From: Saccharothrix ecbatanensis
Lineage (GTDB): Bacteria > Actinomycetota > Actinomycetes > Mycobacteriales > Pseudonocardiaceae
Length of the DNA stretch: 64,000 nt
NCBI RefSeq assembly: GCF_014205015.1
Contig: NZ_JACHMO010000001.1
Coordinates: forward strand, 9,176,001-9,240,000
Direction: 5' to 3'
In this document: one piece after another, positions 41,784-52,121 of the stretch
How positions within the stretch are numbered: the stretch's first letter is position 1
Layout of the letters: each line of letters starts with the position of its first letter
The notes under the pieces: model-generated
The model's database searches: none
Told to the model about the DNA's origin: nothing
Seen by the model: only the letters and a program-made list of their open reading frames with translations
Translations under genes and position numbers: made by a program

Positions 41784-42650
41784 TCACGGCAGGGGCGAAC
41801 CGGTCCGCAAGTCTGGTGGCAGCGGCTCGCGGAGGGCCAGCCAGTCACCCGGAACGCCCGTGCGGCAGGCGACGATGCCGCCGACCATCGCCGCCGTCGT
41901 GTCCATGTCACCGCCCGCTTCCACGCACGCCACGATGGCGGCCCGGTAGTCGTCGGCGTGCGTGGCGGCAGCCCAGAGGGCGAACGGCACGGTGTCCTGG
42001 GCGGTCGAGTGCGAGCCGTTGCCCAACTCGTACGCGGCCTCGGCGGTCGGACGTCCAAGCAGCCGACGTGCGTCCTCCACACCACGGCGCACCTCACTGC
42101 CATCCAGGTAGTCGAGCACCGCGTCCAGCAGATTCGGCCCCGCCATCGCCGCACCCACCGCCACCGCCACCGCCACCGCGCCCGCGATCCCCTCCGGATG
42201 CAGATGAGTCACCTCGGCCGACAGGACCGCCTGCTTGACCACGACGTCGAGGTCATCCGCGAAGAACGCGCCAAGCGGAGCCACCCGCATCGCCGCCCCG
42301 TTGCCACACGACCCTTCGCCCCGGTAGGCCGTCGTCGCAGCCTCCCGCCACGGCACCCCATCCCGAATCCGGTGCAACACCACCACCGCCCCAGGCCCGT
42401 ACCCCCGGTAGGGCTCGCAGTGCTCGGCGAACGAGGCGGCCAGGCGGTCCTGGTCGACGTGGCCGTGGTCGAGGAGTTCGGCCAGCAGCAGGCAGGCCAT
42501 CTCGGTGTCGTCCGTCCAGGGCCACGGCCCGGCGGGCGGCCTACCCGCTGTGAGGTCGGAGCGGGAATGGCCGGGAACGAAGTACTGCGCGCCCAAGGCG
42601 TCGCCGACGGAAAGCCCGTCCAGTGATCGGTGTGCGGAGTTGGCAGACAT
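41784..42650 (-). CDS. ADP-ribosylglycohydrolase family protein
   Basis: A 288-residue DraG/ARH family protein that would remove ADP-ribose from proteins or small molecules. Metal blocks: GLSVGDALGAQYF, WTDDTEMACLLLAELL, and GGDMDTTAAMVGGI, where Met replaces the usual Thr of GGDTDT. The other ligands are kept. TAGGGT lies 9 nt before ATG 42650. It is next to, but not overlapping, the toxin-antitoxin pair; no ADP-ribosyltransferase is visible nearby. Confidence 0.85.
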   Translation of the reverse strand: MSANSAHRSLDGLSVGDALGAQYFVPGHSRSDLTAGRPPAGPWPWTDDTEMACLLLAELLDHGHVDQDRLAASFAEHCEPYRGYGPGAVVVLHRIRDGVPWREAATTAYRGEGSCGNGAAMRVAPLGAFFADDLDVVVKQAVLSAEVTHLHPEGIAGAVAVAVAVGAAMAGPNLLDAVLDYLDGSEVRRGVEDARRLLGRPTAEAAYELGNGSHSTAQDTVPFALWAAATHADDYRAAIVACVEAGGDMDTTAAMVGGIVACRTGVPGDWLALREPLPPDLRTGSPLP

Positions 42651-42718
42651 GTGCCGCCAACCCTAAGCCAGTTGTTCTGGAGTCTGGCAACCGTCTTACT
42701 GGTGTGGCCTCACAACCA

Positions 42719-43498
42719 TCAGGTGCTCGGGTCCGTTTCCCAGATCGACACGTGCTTGGTGCTCTCAGCCGTGAGCTCCGAGCGGTCCCAGTCTGCCCAG
42801 CGGTACTTCAGGCTCATCCCGGCGATGCGCGCCATGAGGTCCATCTCGGCCGGCCAGGCATACCGGAAGGGGATGCGGCGGAACCGCCCTGTCCCGTCCG
42901 GTGACACGGTGACGTGGTTCGACGTGAACTCCTGCGTGACGACGTCGTACTGGTCGAACCCGACATACCCGCCGCCGTCGACGCCGGGCGCCACCGTGAA
43001 CGGGACGGTGTCCTGCCCGGGCGGTAGGCGACGCAGGTCCGGCAGGCCGACCTCGACGAGGAACAGCCCGCCCGGCCGCAGGTGCGCGGCCGCGTTGCGG
43101 AAGACGTCGACCTGCCCGTCCTGCGTGGTCACGTTGCTGATCGTGTTGAACACCAGGTAGACCAGTGAGAACTGACCGGCCACCCGCGTTGTCGTCACGT
43201 CGCCGATCGTGACCTCGACCGCGTCGCCGCCCGGCTTGCCCGCGATCCGCGACGCCATCGCCCGACTCAACTCGATGCCGCTCACCGGCACGCCGCGAGC
43301 GGCCAGCGGCGCGGCGATCCGCCCGGTGCCGACGGCGAACTCGAGGACCGGACCGTCGGCCAAGTCTTCGAGCACGTCCACCGCGGGCGTCACCACATCG
43401 GGTGCGTTCGCACCGCCCGGTGCGTCGTAGTCCACGGCCACGCTCTCGGGGAACCAGCCGTCCGCAGGGTTGTCTCCCGCATTCGCTTCACCGATCAC
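42719..43498 (-). CDS. Class I SAM-dependent methyltransferase
   Basis: A 259-residue methyltransferase. SAM motif I is VLEFAVGTGRIAAPLA, acidic loop VSGIELS, and motif post-I IGDVTTTRV. The N-terminus YDAPGGANAPDVVTP is typical of small-molecule methyltransferases. I chose GTG 43498 because a TAGCGT box lies 8 nt upstream; an ATG at 43555 gives 19 more residues. Substrate unknown. Confidence 0.82.
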   Translation of the reverse strand: MIGEANAGDNPADGWFPESVAVDYDAPGGANAPDVVTPAVDVLEDLADGPVLEFAVGTGRIAAPLAARGVPVSGIELSRAMASRIAGKPGGDAVEVTIGDVTTTRVAGQFSLVYLVFNTISNVTTQDGQVDVFRNAAAHLRPGGLFLVEVGLPDLRRLPPGQDTVPFTVAPGVDGGGYVGFDQYDVVTQEFTSNHVTVSPDGTGRFRRIPFRYAWPAEMDLMARIAGMSLKYRWADWDRSELTAESTKHVSIWETDPST

Positions 43499-43601
43499 GG
43501 TCGCCGACGCTACGCCCGCGACCCTCCGTCCCTCACCCCATTTTCGAAAGGCCACGACACCTGCTGAGGAGGCCAGAGCCCCCTCAGCAGGTGGCCCGGT
43601 A

Positions 43602-46463
<2,862 letters not shown>

Positions 46464-46481
46464 CCCGGGTCCCTCTCGTCT

Positions 46482-46498
46482 TTCGAATCGTCTTCGAA
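46482..46498. promoter_or_regulatory. TTCGAA pair upstream of nrdJ
   Basis: TTCGAA-TCGTC-TTCGAA: two copies of a 6-nt palindrome separated by 5 nt, 19 nt before the nrdJ start. It may be a protein site or an RNA element; no known factor is assigned. Confidence 0.3.
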
Positions 46499-46561
46499 GT
46501 TTTTCGGCGCGACCACGTCCGGGCTCCCCGTCCGAGGCGGTCGCAGGTTGGTGCCGCCGTG

Positions 46562-46594
46562 CTGTTGTGCCGCTGTCGTGCTGCTGTTGTGCTG
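46562..46594. repeat. 11-nt tandem repeat, 3 copies, between nrdR and nrdJ
   Basis: CTGTTGTGCCG, CTGTCGTGCTG and CTGTTGTGCTG follow each other directly, ending 1 nt before the nrdR stop codon. Confidence 0.7.
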
Positions 46595-46595
46595 C

Positions 46596-47054
46596 TCAGT
46601 CGTCCGTGCGCTGGGCGTCACGAAGGTCGGCGATCTCCTTCTCGAAGTCCTCGACGGACGAGAAGGAGCGGTAGACGGAGGCGAACCGCAGATAGGCCAC
46701 CTCGTCCAGGTCGCGCAGCGGGCCGAGGATGGCCAGGCCGACCTCGTGGCTCGGGATCTCGGCGTTGCCGCCCGAGCGGATGGATTCCTCGACGCGGTGG
46801 GCGAGCTGCTGGAGGGCGTCCTCGTCGACGGGGCGGCCCTGGCAGGCGCGGCGGACGCCGTTGACGACCTTGTCCCGGCTGAACGGCTCGGTGACGCCCG
46901 AGCGCTTGACGACCGCGAGCACGGCTTCCTCCACGGTGGTGAACCGGCGACCGCAGCTGGAGCAGGACCGCCGGCGGCGGATCACCTGGCCTTCGTCCAC
47001 CTCGCGCGAATCGACCACGCGAGAGTCCGCGTTCCGGCAGAACGGGCATCGCAC
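46596..47054 (-). CDS. nrdR: Transcriptional repressor NrdR
   Basis: A 152-residue NrdR. The zinc ribbon has CPFC (residues 3-6) and [10 protein letters not shown], and the following ATP-cone begins [20 protein letters not shown]. It binds ATP/dATP and represses ribonucleotide reductase genes, here nrdJ downstream. The start is GTG 47054. Candidate NrdR boxes lie upstream at 47130-47159. Confidence 0.96.
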   Translation of the reverse strand: MRCPFCRNADSRVVDSREVDEGQVIRRRRSCSSCGRRFTTVEEAVLAVVKRSGVTEPFSRDKVVNGVRRACQGRPVDEDALQQLAHRVEESIRSGGNAEIPSHEVGLAILGPLRDLDEVAYLRFASVYRSFSSVEDFEKEIADLRDAQRTDD

Positions 47055-47129
47055 GGCTCGTCTTCCCTCCTCCGCGCAGCATCCATCGCGTTAGCCTCCA
47101 TGATGGGGAATACCCCAACCTGTGGACTA

Positions 47130-47159
47130 ACTACAACGGTGTAACCACTAGATGTAGGG
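47130..47159. promoter_or_regulatory. Candidate NrdR boxes upstream of nrdR
   Basis: Two similar, overlapping imperfect dyads, ACTACAACGGTGTAAC (47130-47145) and ACCACTAGATGTAGGG (47144-47159), about 75-105 nt before the nrdR start. Pairs of NrdR boxes are expected here, but the fit to the published consensus is only partial. Confidence 0.35.
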
Positions 47160-47302
47160 GTCAACCTATGCCGCGAGCCTACTGCTCTGCAACTCGGACA
47201 CGCCCGTTCTCGTCCCCCGCTCGGGTGAACGAGCGCTCCGCGACCCGCCGGTCACGCAACGCCCACGGCTCGCCGCAGGTCACCGCCAAATCGCAAACGC
47301 AA
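47160..47302. other. Intergenic stretch without recognisable content
   Basis: Between the nrdR control region and the 22-nt repeat array. I see no coding, RNA or regulatory feature here beyond a short CAAACG duplication next to the array. Confidence 0.5.
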
Positions 47303-47546
47303 ACGCGCGAGTCCTACGTTCAGAACGCGCGAGTCCTACGTTCAGAACGCGCGAGTCCTACGTCCAGAACGCGCGAGTCCTACGTCCAGGACCCCCGAGT
47401 TCAACGCTCAGGACAGCCGGCCGCGGCGTCACGACGTTCTGAGCGTTGAACTCGGGGTACGCGAACGTAGGACTCACGGGTCCTGAACGTAGGACTCACG
47501 GGGTCTGGAGGTTCGACACGCGGGGCCTGGAGGTTCGACTCGCGCG
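47303..47546. repeat. Mirror array of 22-nt units, 5 forward and 5 inverted
   Basis: Five consecutive 22-nt units run forward (47303-47412; core GCGAGTCCTACGTTCAGA in the first two). A 24-nt GC-rich spacer (47413-47436) follows, then five 22-nt units in inverted orientation (47437-47546; core GAACGTAGGACTC). Outer units are more diverged. The innermost pair forms a perfect 19-bp stem (47393-47411 with 47439-47457). It lies between the end of the chiZ-like gene and the nrdR promoter. As RNA it would fold into a long hairpin. Confidence 0.9.
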
Positions 47547-47577
47547 GGGGTTACTGGGAGTGATTAAGAGGGTGTGA

Positions 47578-48087
47578 TCAGGGGGTGCCGTCGGGGACGA
47601 CGAGGGGTTGGCCGGGGACTACGTCGGAGTCGGGGAGGTCGTTCAGCTCGCGGATGCGGGAGACGACGGCTTCCGGGTTGCTGTTGGGGGCGTTGCGCTC
47701 CGCTACGTCCCACAGCGTCTCGCCCACCTGGACGTGTACGACGTTAGTGCGTTCGGGGACGGTCGTGGCTCCCGAGACGTACAGATAGAGCAGGCTCAGC
47801 AGCGCGGCGAACACGGCTGCAGCAGTCGCGTACGCGAGGAACTGGAGCACCGGGTGGCGCTGGGGCCGCACCGCACAGGCGGCGGGCTCGGGCGCGGTCT
47901 GGTGTACTTCGAGTCGCCGGGCTCGGCTGGCCGGGCGACGATTGTCCTTGTCCGCCAACTCGAACCGGCGGAGCACCCGCGGTCCGGGGCGCAATCCGGC
48001 GCCGAGGGCGACATCCTCGACACCCGCGCCGTCCACGAGTTCGAAGCTGTTCCGGGTGCCAATGACCACCGCCATGATGCCCTCCAA
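47578..48087 (-). CDS. chiZ: LysM membrane protein, ChiZ/YneA-like SOS cell-division factor
   Basis: A 169-residue protein with a basic cytoplasmic N-terminus, one membrane helix (about 82-105: LQFLAYATAAAVFAALLSLL) and an external LysM domain (VHVQVGETLWDVAERNAPNS to LVVPDGTP). Gene order nrdR-chiZ-lexA matches Rv2718c-Rv2719c-Rv2720, and Rv2719c (ChiZ) is a damage-induced division regulator. Tandem LexA boxes lie 21-52 nt upstream. Start ATG 48087, or ATG 48075. A division-delay role is inferred from synteny and LexA boxes. Confidence 0.85.
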   Translation of the reverse strand: MEGIMAVVIGTRNSFELVDGAGVEDVALGAGLRPGPRVLRRFELADKDNRRPASRARRLEVHQTAPEPAACAVRPQRHPVLQFLAYATAAAVFAALLSLLYLYVSGATTVPERTNVVHVQVGETLWDVAERNAPNSNPEAVVSRIRELNDLPDSDVVPGQPLVVPDGTP

Positions 48088-48107
48088 CGCAGGTCATCCG
48101 ATCATGA

Positions 48108-48123
48108 TCGAACCTGTGTTCGA
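48108..48123. promoter_or_regulatory. LexA box 1 in the chiZ/lexA region
   Basis: TCGAACCTGTGTTCGA, a perfect match to TCGAAC-N4-GTTCGA, 21 nt upstream of the chiZ-like start. Confidence 0.92.
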
Positions 48124-48139
48124 TCGAACGTCCGTGCGA
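48124..48139. promoter_or_regulatory. LexA box 2, directly abutting box 1
   Basis: TCGAACGTCCGTGCGA differs from the consensus by one base and starts immediately after box 1, so two LexA dimers could bind side by side at a 16-nt phase. Confidence 0.7.
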
Positions 48140-48189
48140 ATGTGTACCACTTCATCGGGCATAATCGCTACGACACGCCGAGGTTTACT

Positions 48190-48205
48190 TCGAACAGGTG
48201 TTTGA
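48190..48205. promoter_or_regulatory. LexA box 3 on the lexA side
   Basis: TCGAACAGGTGTTTGA matches TCGAAC-N4-GTTCGA with one mismatch, 88 nt upstream of the lexA start. It probably mediates lexA autoregulation. Confidence 0.82.
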
Positions 48206-48292
48206 TCTGGACCGGTAACGCGACTACCGTCCACAAGTGAAGATCGTCGGAGAGCCGGCCTGGGCAATCGGGACCGGTGAGGAGGAAGCACC

Positions 48293-48994
48293 GTGGCACG
48301 CAAGACAAACGAAGACCTGCGCACCGCCGATGTGCCCTCCGCGCCCGAACCGGCGGACATCGCGGGCAACGCCGGGCTCACCCTGCGTCAGCGCAAGGTG
48401 CTCGACGTGATCCGCGACTGGCTGGACCGGTTCGGCTACCCGCCCAGCGTGCGCGAGATCGGGGAGGCGGTCGGCCTGACCTCCACCTCCTCGGTCGCCC
48501 ACCAGCTGCGCGCGTTGGAGCGGAAGGGCTACCTGCGTCGCGATCCGAACCGGCCGCGCGCGGTGGGTGTGCTGCCGGCCGAGATCGTCACCGGCCTGGA
48601 CCCGTCGTCCAAGCCGACGCCCGCCTACGTGCCGATGCTGGGTCGCATCGCGGCCGGTGGGCCGATCCTGGCGGAAGAGGCCATCGAGGACGTGTTCCCG
48701 CTGCCGCGCGAGATCGTCGGCGAGGGCGACGTGTTCCTGCTGAAGGTCGTGGGTGACTCGATGGTGGACGCCGCCATCACCGACGGCGACTGGGTCGTCG
48801 TCCGGCAGCAGCCCACGGCGGACAACGGCGAGGTGGTGGCCGCGATGATCGACGGCGAGGCCACCGTGAAGTCGTTCAAGCGCAAGGAAGACGGTCACGT
48901 GTGGCTGATGCCGCACAACGTCGCCTACCAGCCGATCCCGGGTGACGAGGCGACGATCCTGGGCAAGGTCGTGGCGGTCCTGCGCAGGCTCTAG
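48293..48994 (+). CDS. lexA: SOS repressor LexA
   Basis: A 233-residue LexA. N-terminal winged helix [20 protein letters not shown] and [20 protein letters not shown]; cleavage site region [13 protein letters not shown] (Ala-Gly); catalytic Ser in [11 protein letters not shown] and Lys in [10 protein letters not shown]. RecA filaments trigger self-cleavage and derepression of SOS genes. GTG 48293 has GAGGAGGAA about 5 nt upstream. Divergent from the chiZ-like gene across three LexA boxes. Confidence 0.98.
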   Translation: MARKTNEDLRTADVPSAPEPADIAGNAGLTLRQRKVLDVIRDWLDRFGYPPSVREIGEAVGLTSTSSVAHQLRALERKGYLRRDPNRPRAVGVLPAEIVTGLDPSSKPTPAYVPMLGRIAAGGPILAEEAIEDVFPLPREIVGEGDVFLLKVVGDSMVDAAITDGDWVVVRQQPTADNGEVVAAMIDGEATVKSFKRKEDGHVWLMPHNVAYQPIPGDEATILGKVVAVLRRL

Positions 48995-49040
48995 AAGTCC
49001 ACGGGCGGGCGGGCGGTCCGGGTCGAACGGCACGGGCCGC

Positions 49041-50069
49041 TTACGCCTTCCGCCTGCGCGAACGTCGCACCAGGGCCCCTAGCAGCACCAACGCCACCGC
49101 GCCGCCACCCACCACCGGCCACACCGAACGCGAGTCGGAGGCCGGGGCAGCGGCCGAGGCGTCACCGCCTGGCGCCGGAGCGTCGGCAGTGGTCGTAGTG
49201 GGCGCCGGGGGCTCGGCCAACGCCGCCGCACCCGCCACCGCCCGCACGGTCGACGACGTGGCCCCGCCGTTCCCGAACTCGGACGCCGACAGCAGCGTGC
49301 CGTCCGGGTCGAACGCGATGGCCTCACCCTGCGGCTCACCGGCCAGCGGCACCCGCACCGGGTCGCCTTCCAGCGCCTTCGCCAGGTCGCCGTCCGGCAC
49401 CGGGAACAGGTACGCGTCGGTGTACGTCCGCAGCGCCGCCACCTTGCCGTCCCGCGACATGGCGCCACCGGTGACCACGCGTGTCACCACGGGGTTCTGC
49501 AACGGCCCGCCGGGGGTCTCCGTGCCGCTGATGGACACCCGGGCCACCTGCTCCATCGGCGTCGCCGCGCCCTCGCTCAACCCGGACGCCGGCCGGTACA
49601 CCAATGCCGACCCGAACGTTTCCTTGGTGATGATGTGCGGAATGCCCGCGCCGTCCACCAACAATGCTTCCGCGTCGTGCTTTCCGTCAGGATACGTGAG
49701 TCGGTACAAACGACTGCCGCCGTCCGGTGAAACCGCGTGCAATGCCACGGTTTCCCGAGACTTGCCGTTGTCCCCGGTGTCCGCCGCCCACAGGGTTCCG
49801 TCAGGAGCGAGGGCTAGGTCTTCGACGTCGAACGGGTTGTTCGGCGCGGTGATCGTGCGGGTGATCGCGCAATTCCGGTCGAGCACCTGGATCAGCAGTC
49901 GGCCGCTGTCGCTGTCGTTCACCGCGAACCACTGGTTGCCGTCGGACGCGAAGCCGGACAGCTCCTCCAGCCGCGGGTCGGTCACCGCGCACACGTCGGC
50001 GACGGCCGGCTCCGCCGAGGCGGAACCGGCCGTCAACAACAGCCCGACGACTACCGCGAACGCGCGCAA
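49041..50069 (-). CDS. Secreted, membrane-anchored beta-propeller-like protein
   Basis: A 342-residue exported protein: signal peptide to about residue 19 (AVVVGLLLTAGSASA), a central domain of about 250 residues with propeller-like repeats (FDVEDLALAPDGTLWAADTG, IAFDPDGTLLSASEFGN), a Thr/Ala/Pro linker, and a C-terminal helix with a basic tail RRSRRRKA. Start TTG 50069, 4 nt after the hflX stop, so probably co-transcribed with hflX. Function unknown. Confidence 0.75.
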   Translation of the reverse strand: MRAFAVVVGLLLTAGSASAEPAVADVCAVTDPRLEELSGFASDGNQWFAVNDSDSGRLLIQVLDRNCAITRTITAPNNPFDVEDLALAPDGTLWAADTGDNGKSRETVALHAVSPDGGSRLYRLTYPDGKHDAEALLVDGAGIPHIITKETFGSALVYRPASGLSEGAATPMEQVARVSISGTETPGGPLQNPVVTRVVTGGAMSRDGKVAALRTYTDAYLFPVPDGDLAKALEGDPVRVPLAGEPQGEAIAFDPDGTLLSASEFGNGGATSSTVRAVAGAAALAEPPAPTTTTADAPAPGGDASAAAPASDSRSVWPVVGGGAVALVLLGALVRRSRRRKA

Positions 50070-50073
50070 CGGC

Positions 50074-51519
50074 TCAAGCGTGGCTTCCGTTCACGGCGAA
50101 CTTCTCCAGCACGCCGGCCAGGTCGCGCGGCACCCGGGCGGACAGCTCGGTGCCCTCCTCGGTGTGCCGCTCCTTGAGCACCTCGCCCTCGCGGTGCACG
50201 CGCGCGACCAGCTCGCCTCGCGCGTACGGCACCATCGCGTCGACCACGACCTCCGGCCGCGGCGTCATGGCCGCGATGCGTTCACGCAGCTCGGGGATGC
50301 CCTCACCGGTCTGCGCCGACACGAACACCGCCGTCGGGAACAGGTGCCGCAGGCGGGCCATGCCCAGCTCGCCCACCGCGTCGACCTTGTTCACCACGAG
50401 CAGCTCGGTCGGCATCGGGTCGTCCCGCCGCGACGAGATCTCGGTGATCACCTCGCGGACCGCGACGACCTGCTTCTCCGGCATCGCGTCCGAACCGTCG
50501 ACCACGTGGACCAGCAGGTCCGCGTCGGCGACCTCTTCCAGCGTCGACCGGAACGCCTCGACCAGCTGGTGCGGCAGGTGCCGCACGAAGCCGACCGTGT
50601 CGGTCAACGTGTAGGGCAGGCCCTCGGGCGTCTCGGTGCGCCGCGTGGTCGGGTCGAGGGTGGCGAACAGGGCGTCCTGCACCAGCACTCCCGCGCCGGT
50701 CAGCGCGTTGAGCAGGCTGGACTTGCCCGCGTTCGTGTAGCCCGCGATGGCCACGTTCGGCACCGAGTTGGCGATCCGGCGGTGCCGCTTGGTCTCCCGG
50801 GTGACGCTCATGGCGGCGATCTCGCGGCGCAGCTTCGAGATGCGCGCGCGGATGCGCCGGCGGTCGGTCTCCAGCTTCGTCTCACCGGGACCGCGCAGAC
50901 CCACGCCGCCGTTGCCGCCGCCGGCACGACCACCGGCCTGCCGGGACAGCGACTCACCCCAACCGCGCAGTCGCGGCATGAGGTACTGGAGCTGGGCCAT
51001 CTCGACCTGCGCCTTGCCCTCACGGGTGGACGCGTGCTGGGCGAAGATGTCCAGGATCAGCGCGGTGCGGTCGACGACCTTGACCTTGAGCTTCTCCTCC
51101 AGCTGCCGGAGCTGGCCGGGGGAGAGCTCGCCGTCGCAGATCACCGTGTCCGCGCCCGTCGCGATCACGACGTCGCGCAGCTCGTGGACCTTGCCGGAGC
51201 CGATGTAGGTGGCCGGGTCGGGCCGGTCGCGCCGCTGCACGAGGCCTTCGAGCACCTCGGAGCCCGCCGTCTCGGCGAGCAGGGCCAGCTCGGCCAGGGA
51301 CGCCTCGGAGTCGGCCGCCGTGCCTTCGGTCCACACGCCGACCAGCACGACGCGCTCCAAACGGAGCTGCCGGTACTCGACCTCGGTGACGTCCTCAAGC
51401 TCGGTGGACAGTCCCGCGACGCGACGCAGTGCGGCGCGCTCTTCGAGCGCCATGTCGCCGGTGGACAGCTCGTCCTCGTGGTCGAGCCAGTCGTTGCTGT
51501 TGTGCGTGTTTTCCGTCAT
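50074..51519 (-). CDS. hflX: Ribosome-associated GTPase HflX
   Basis: A 481-residue HflX that splits or rescues stalled ribosomes. The glycine-rich linker RQAGGRAGGGNGGVGLRGPGE-type block (quoted: GGNGGVGLRGPGETKLETD) precedes the G domain: G1 GYTNAGKSSLLNAL, G2/G3 LDPTTRR and DTVGFVRHLP, G4 VVNKVD, G5 VSAQTGEG. In M. tuberculosis hflX (Rv2725c) lies in the same lexA-miaB region. A propeller gene follows 4 nt later. Confidence 0.96.
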   Translation of the reverse strand: MTENTHNSNDWLDHEDELSTGDMALEERAALRRVAGLSTELEDVTEVEYRQLRLERVVLVGVWTEGTAADSEASLAELALLAETAGSEVLEGLVQRRDRPDPATYIGSGKVHELRDVVIATGADTVICDGELSPGQLRQLEEKLKVKVVDRTALILDIFAQHASTREGKAQVEMAQLQYLMPRLRGWGESLSRQAGGRAGGGNGGVGLRGPGETKLETDRRRIRARISKLRREIAAMSVTRETKRHRRIANSVPNVAIAGYTNAGKSSLLNALTGAGVLVQDALFATLDPTTRRTETPEGLPYTLTDTVGFVRHLPHQLVEAFRSTLEEVADADLLVHVVDGSDAMPEKQVVAVREVITEISSRRDDPMPTELLVVNKVDAVGELGMARLRHLFPTAVFVSAQTGEGIPELRERIAAMTPRPEVVVDAMVPYARGELVARVHREGEVLKERHTEEGTELSARVPRDLAGVLEKFAVNGSHA

Positions 51520-51562
51520 TTGCCCTTCATCGTTTCACGGCACCCCTGCCGGTTTCGAGTGG

Positions 51563-52051
51563 TTAATCGCCCGGGTACATCGCCAGGTAGATCGCCACGC
51601 GCTCCCCGTCGGGGTGGGCCGGCTCCGCTGCCAGCTCATCGAACAACGAACGGAGACGCCGGTTTAGTTCCTCCGGGTCGGCCCGCACCACGAGTCGGAC
51701 CTGTCGCAGCGAGTCGATGCCCACGTCGGCGACCTCGCCCAGGAACGCCTGGAGGACCGCCTCCTTGGCCGCCAGCGGCTTCTCCCGCCAGTCGAGCCGC
51801 CACGAGAGGCCGGTCGACAGGTAGGGGATCTCCCGCGCGCCCCGGTTGCCCGCACGCGGCTCCTGGGGTTCGAGAAAACCCGAGGCGACGAGTTTGCGCA
51901 CGTGGTGGAGGGTGGTGGCGGGGTCCTTGCCGAGGCGTTCGGCGATCTCCTTGTTCGTCAACGGCGTGTCGTACGTCAGTCGGATGATGCGCAGCCGCAC
52001 GTCCGAGGAGAGGGCAGCGGCCTCGTCCGCGGTGGCGATGCGTCTGGGCAC
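51563..52051 (-). CDS. ArsR-type HTH transcriptional regulator
   Basis: A 162-residue winged-helix regulator (LSSDVRLRIIRLTYDTPLTN, IAERLGKDPATTLHHVRKLV) with a C-terminal domain of unknown ligand. I chose GTG 52051 because a TATGCT box lies 6 nt upstream; in-frame sequence to 52102 would cross the operator. Divergent from an MFS gene with an inverted repeat between them, so it probably represses that transporter. Confidence 0.82.
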   Translation of the reverse strand: MPRRIATADEAAALSSDVRLRIIRLTYDTPLTNKEIAERLGKDPATTLHHVRKLVASGFLEPQEPRAGNRGAREIPYLSTGLSWRLDWREKPLAAKEAVLQAFLGEVADVGIDSLRQVRLVVRADPEELNRRLRSLFDELAAEPAHPDGERVAIYLAMYPGD

Positions 52052-52078
52052 GGGCACAGCATAAGACCCGCCAGAACT

Positions 52079-52104
52079 GAGTGATTGACAGTTTCCAATC
52101 ACTC
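52079..52104. promoter_or_regulatory. Operator between the ArsR and MFS genes
   Basis: Perfect 9-bp arms GAGTGATTG and CAATCACTC separated by 8 nt. The left arm overlaps a TTGACA -35-like hexamer (52085-52090) reading toward the MFS gene, so binding should block its promoter. Confidence 0.6.
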
Positions 52105-52121
52105 CCGAGAGACTTCACGTC

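Noticed and set aside
46464..46595. Cobalamin riboswitch upstream of nrdJ
   Set aside because: The gap is too short and I see no B12-box-like core or the usual long structured leader.
47119..47132. DnaA box near nrdR (TGTGGACTAA)
   Set aside because: One mismatch to TGTGGATAA/TGTGGACAA, single copy, no origin genes nearby.
47168..47449. Open frame of 93 codons across the 22-nt repeats
   Set aside because: It is created by the repeats themselves, is Arg/Ser-rich, has no SD or codon bias, and the array continues past its stop.
47303..47546. CRISPR array
   Set aside because: Units are contiguous with no spacers, are inverted in the second half and there are no cas genes.
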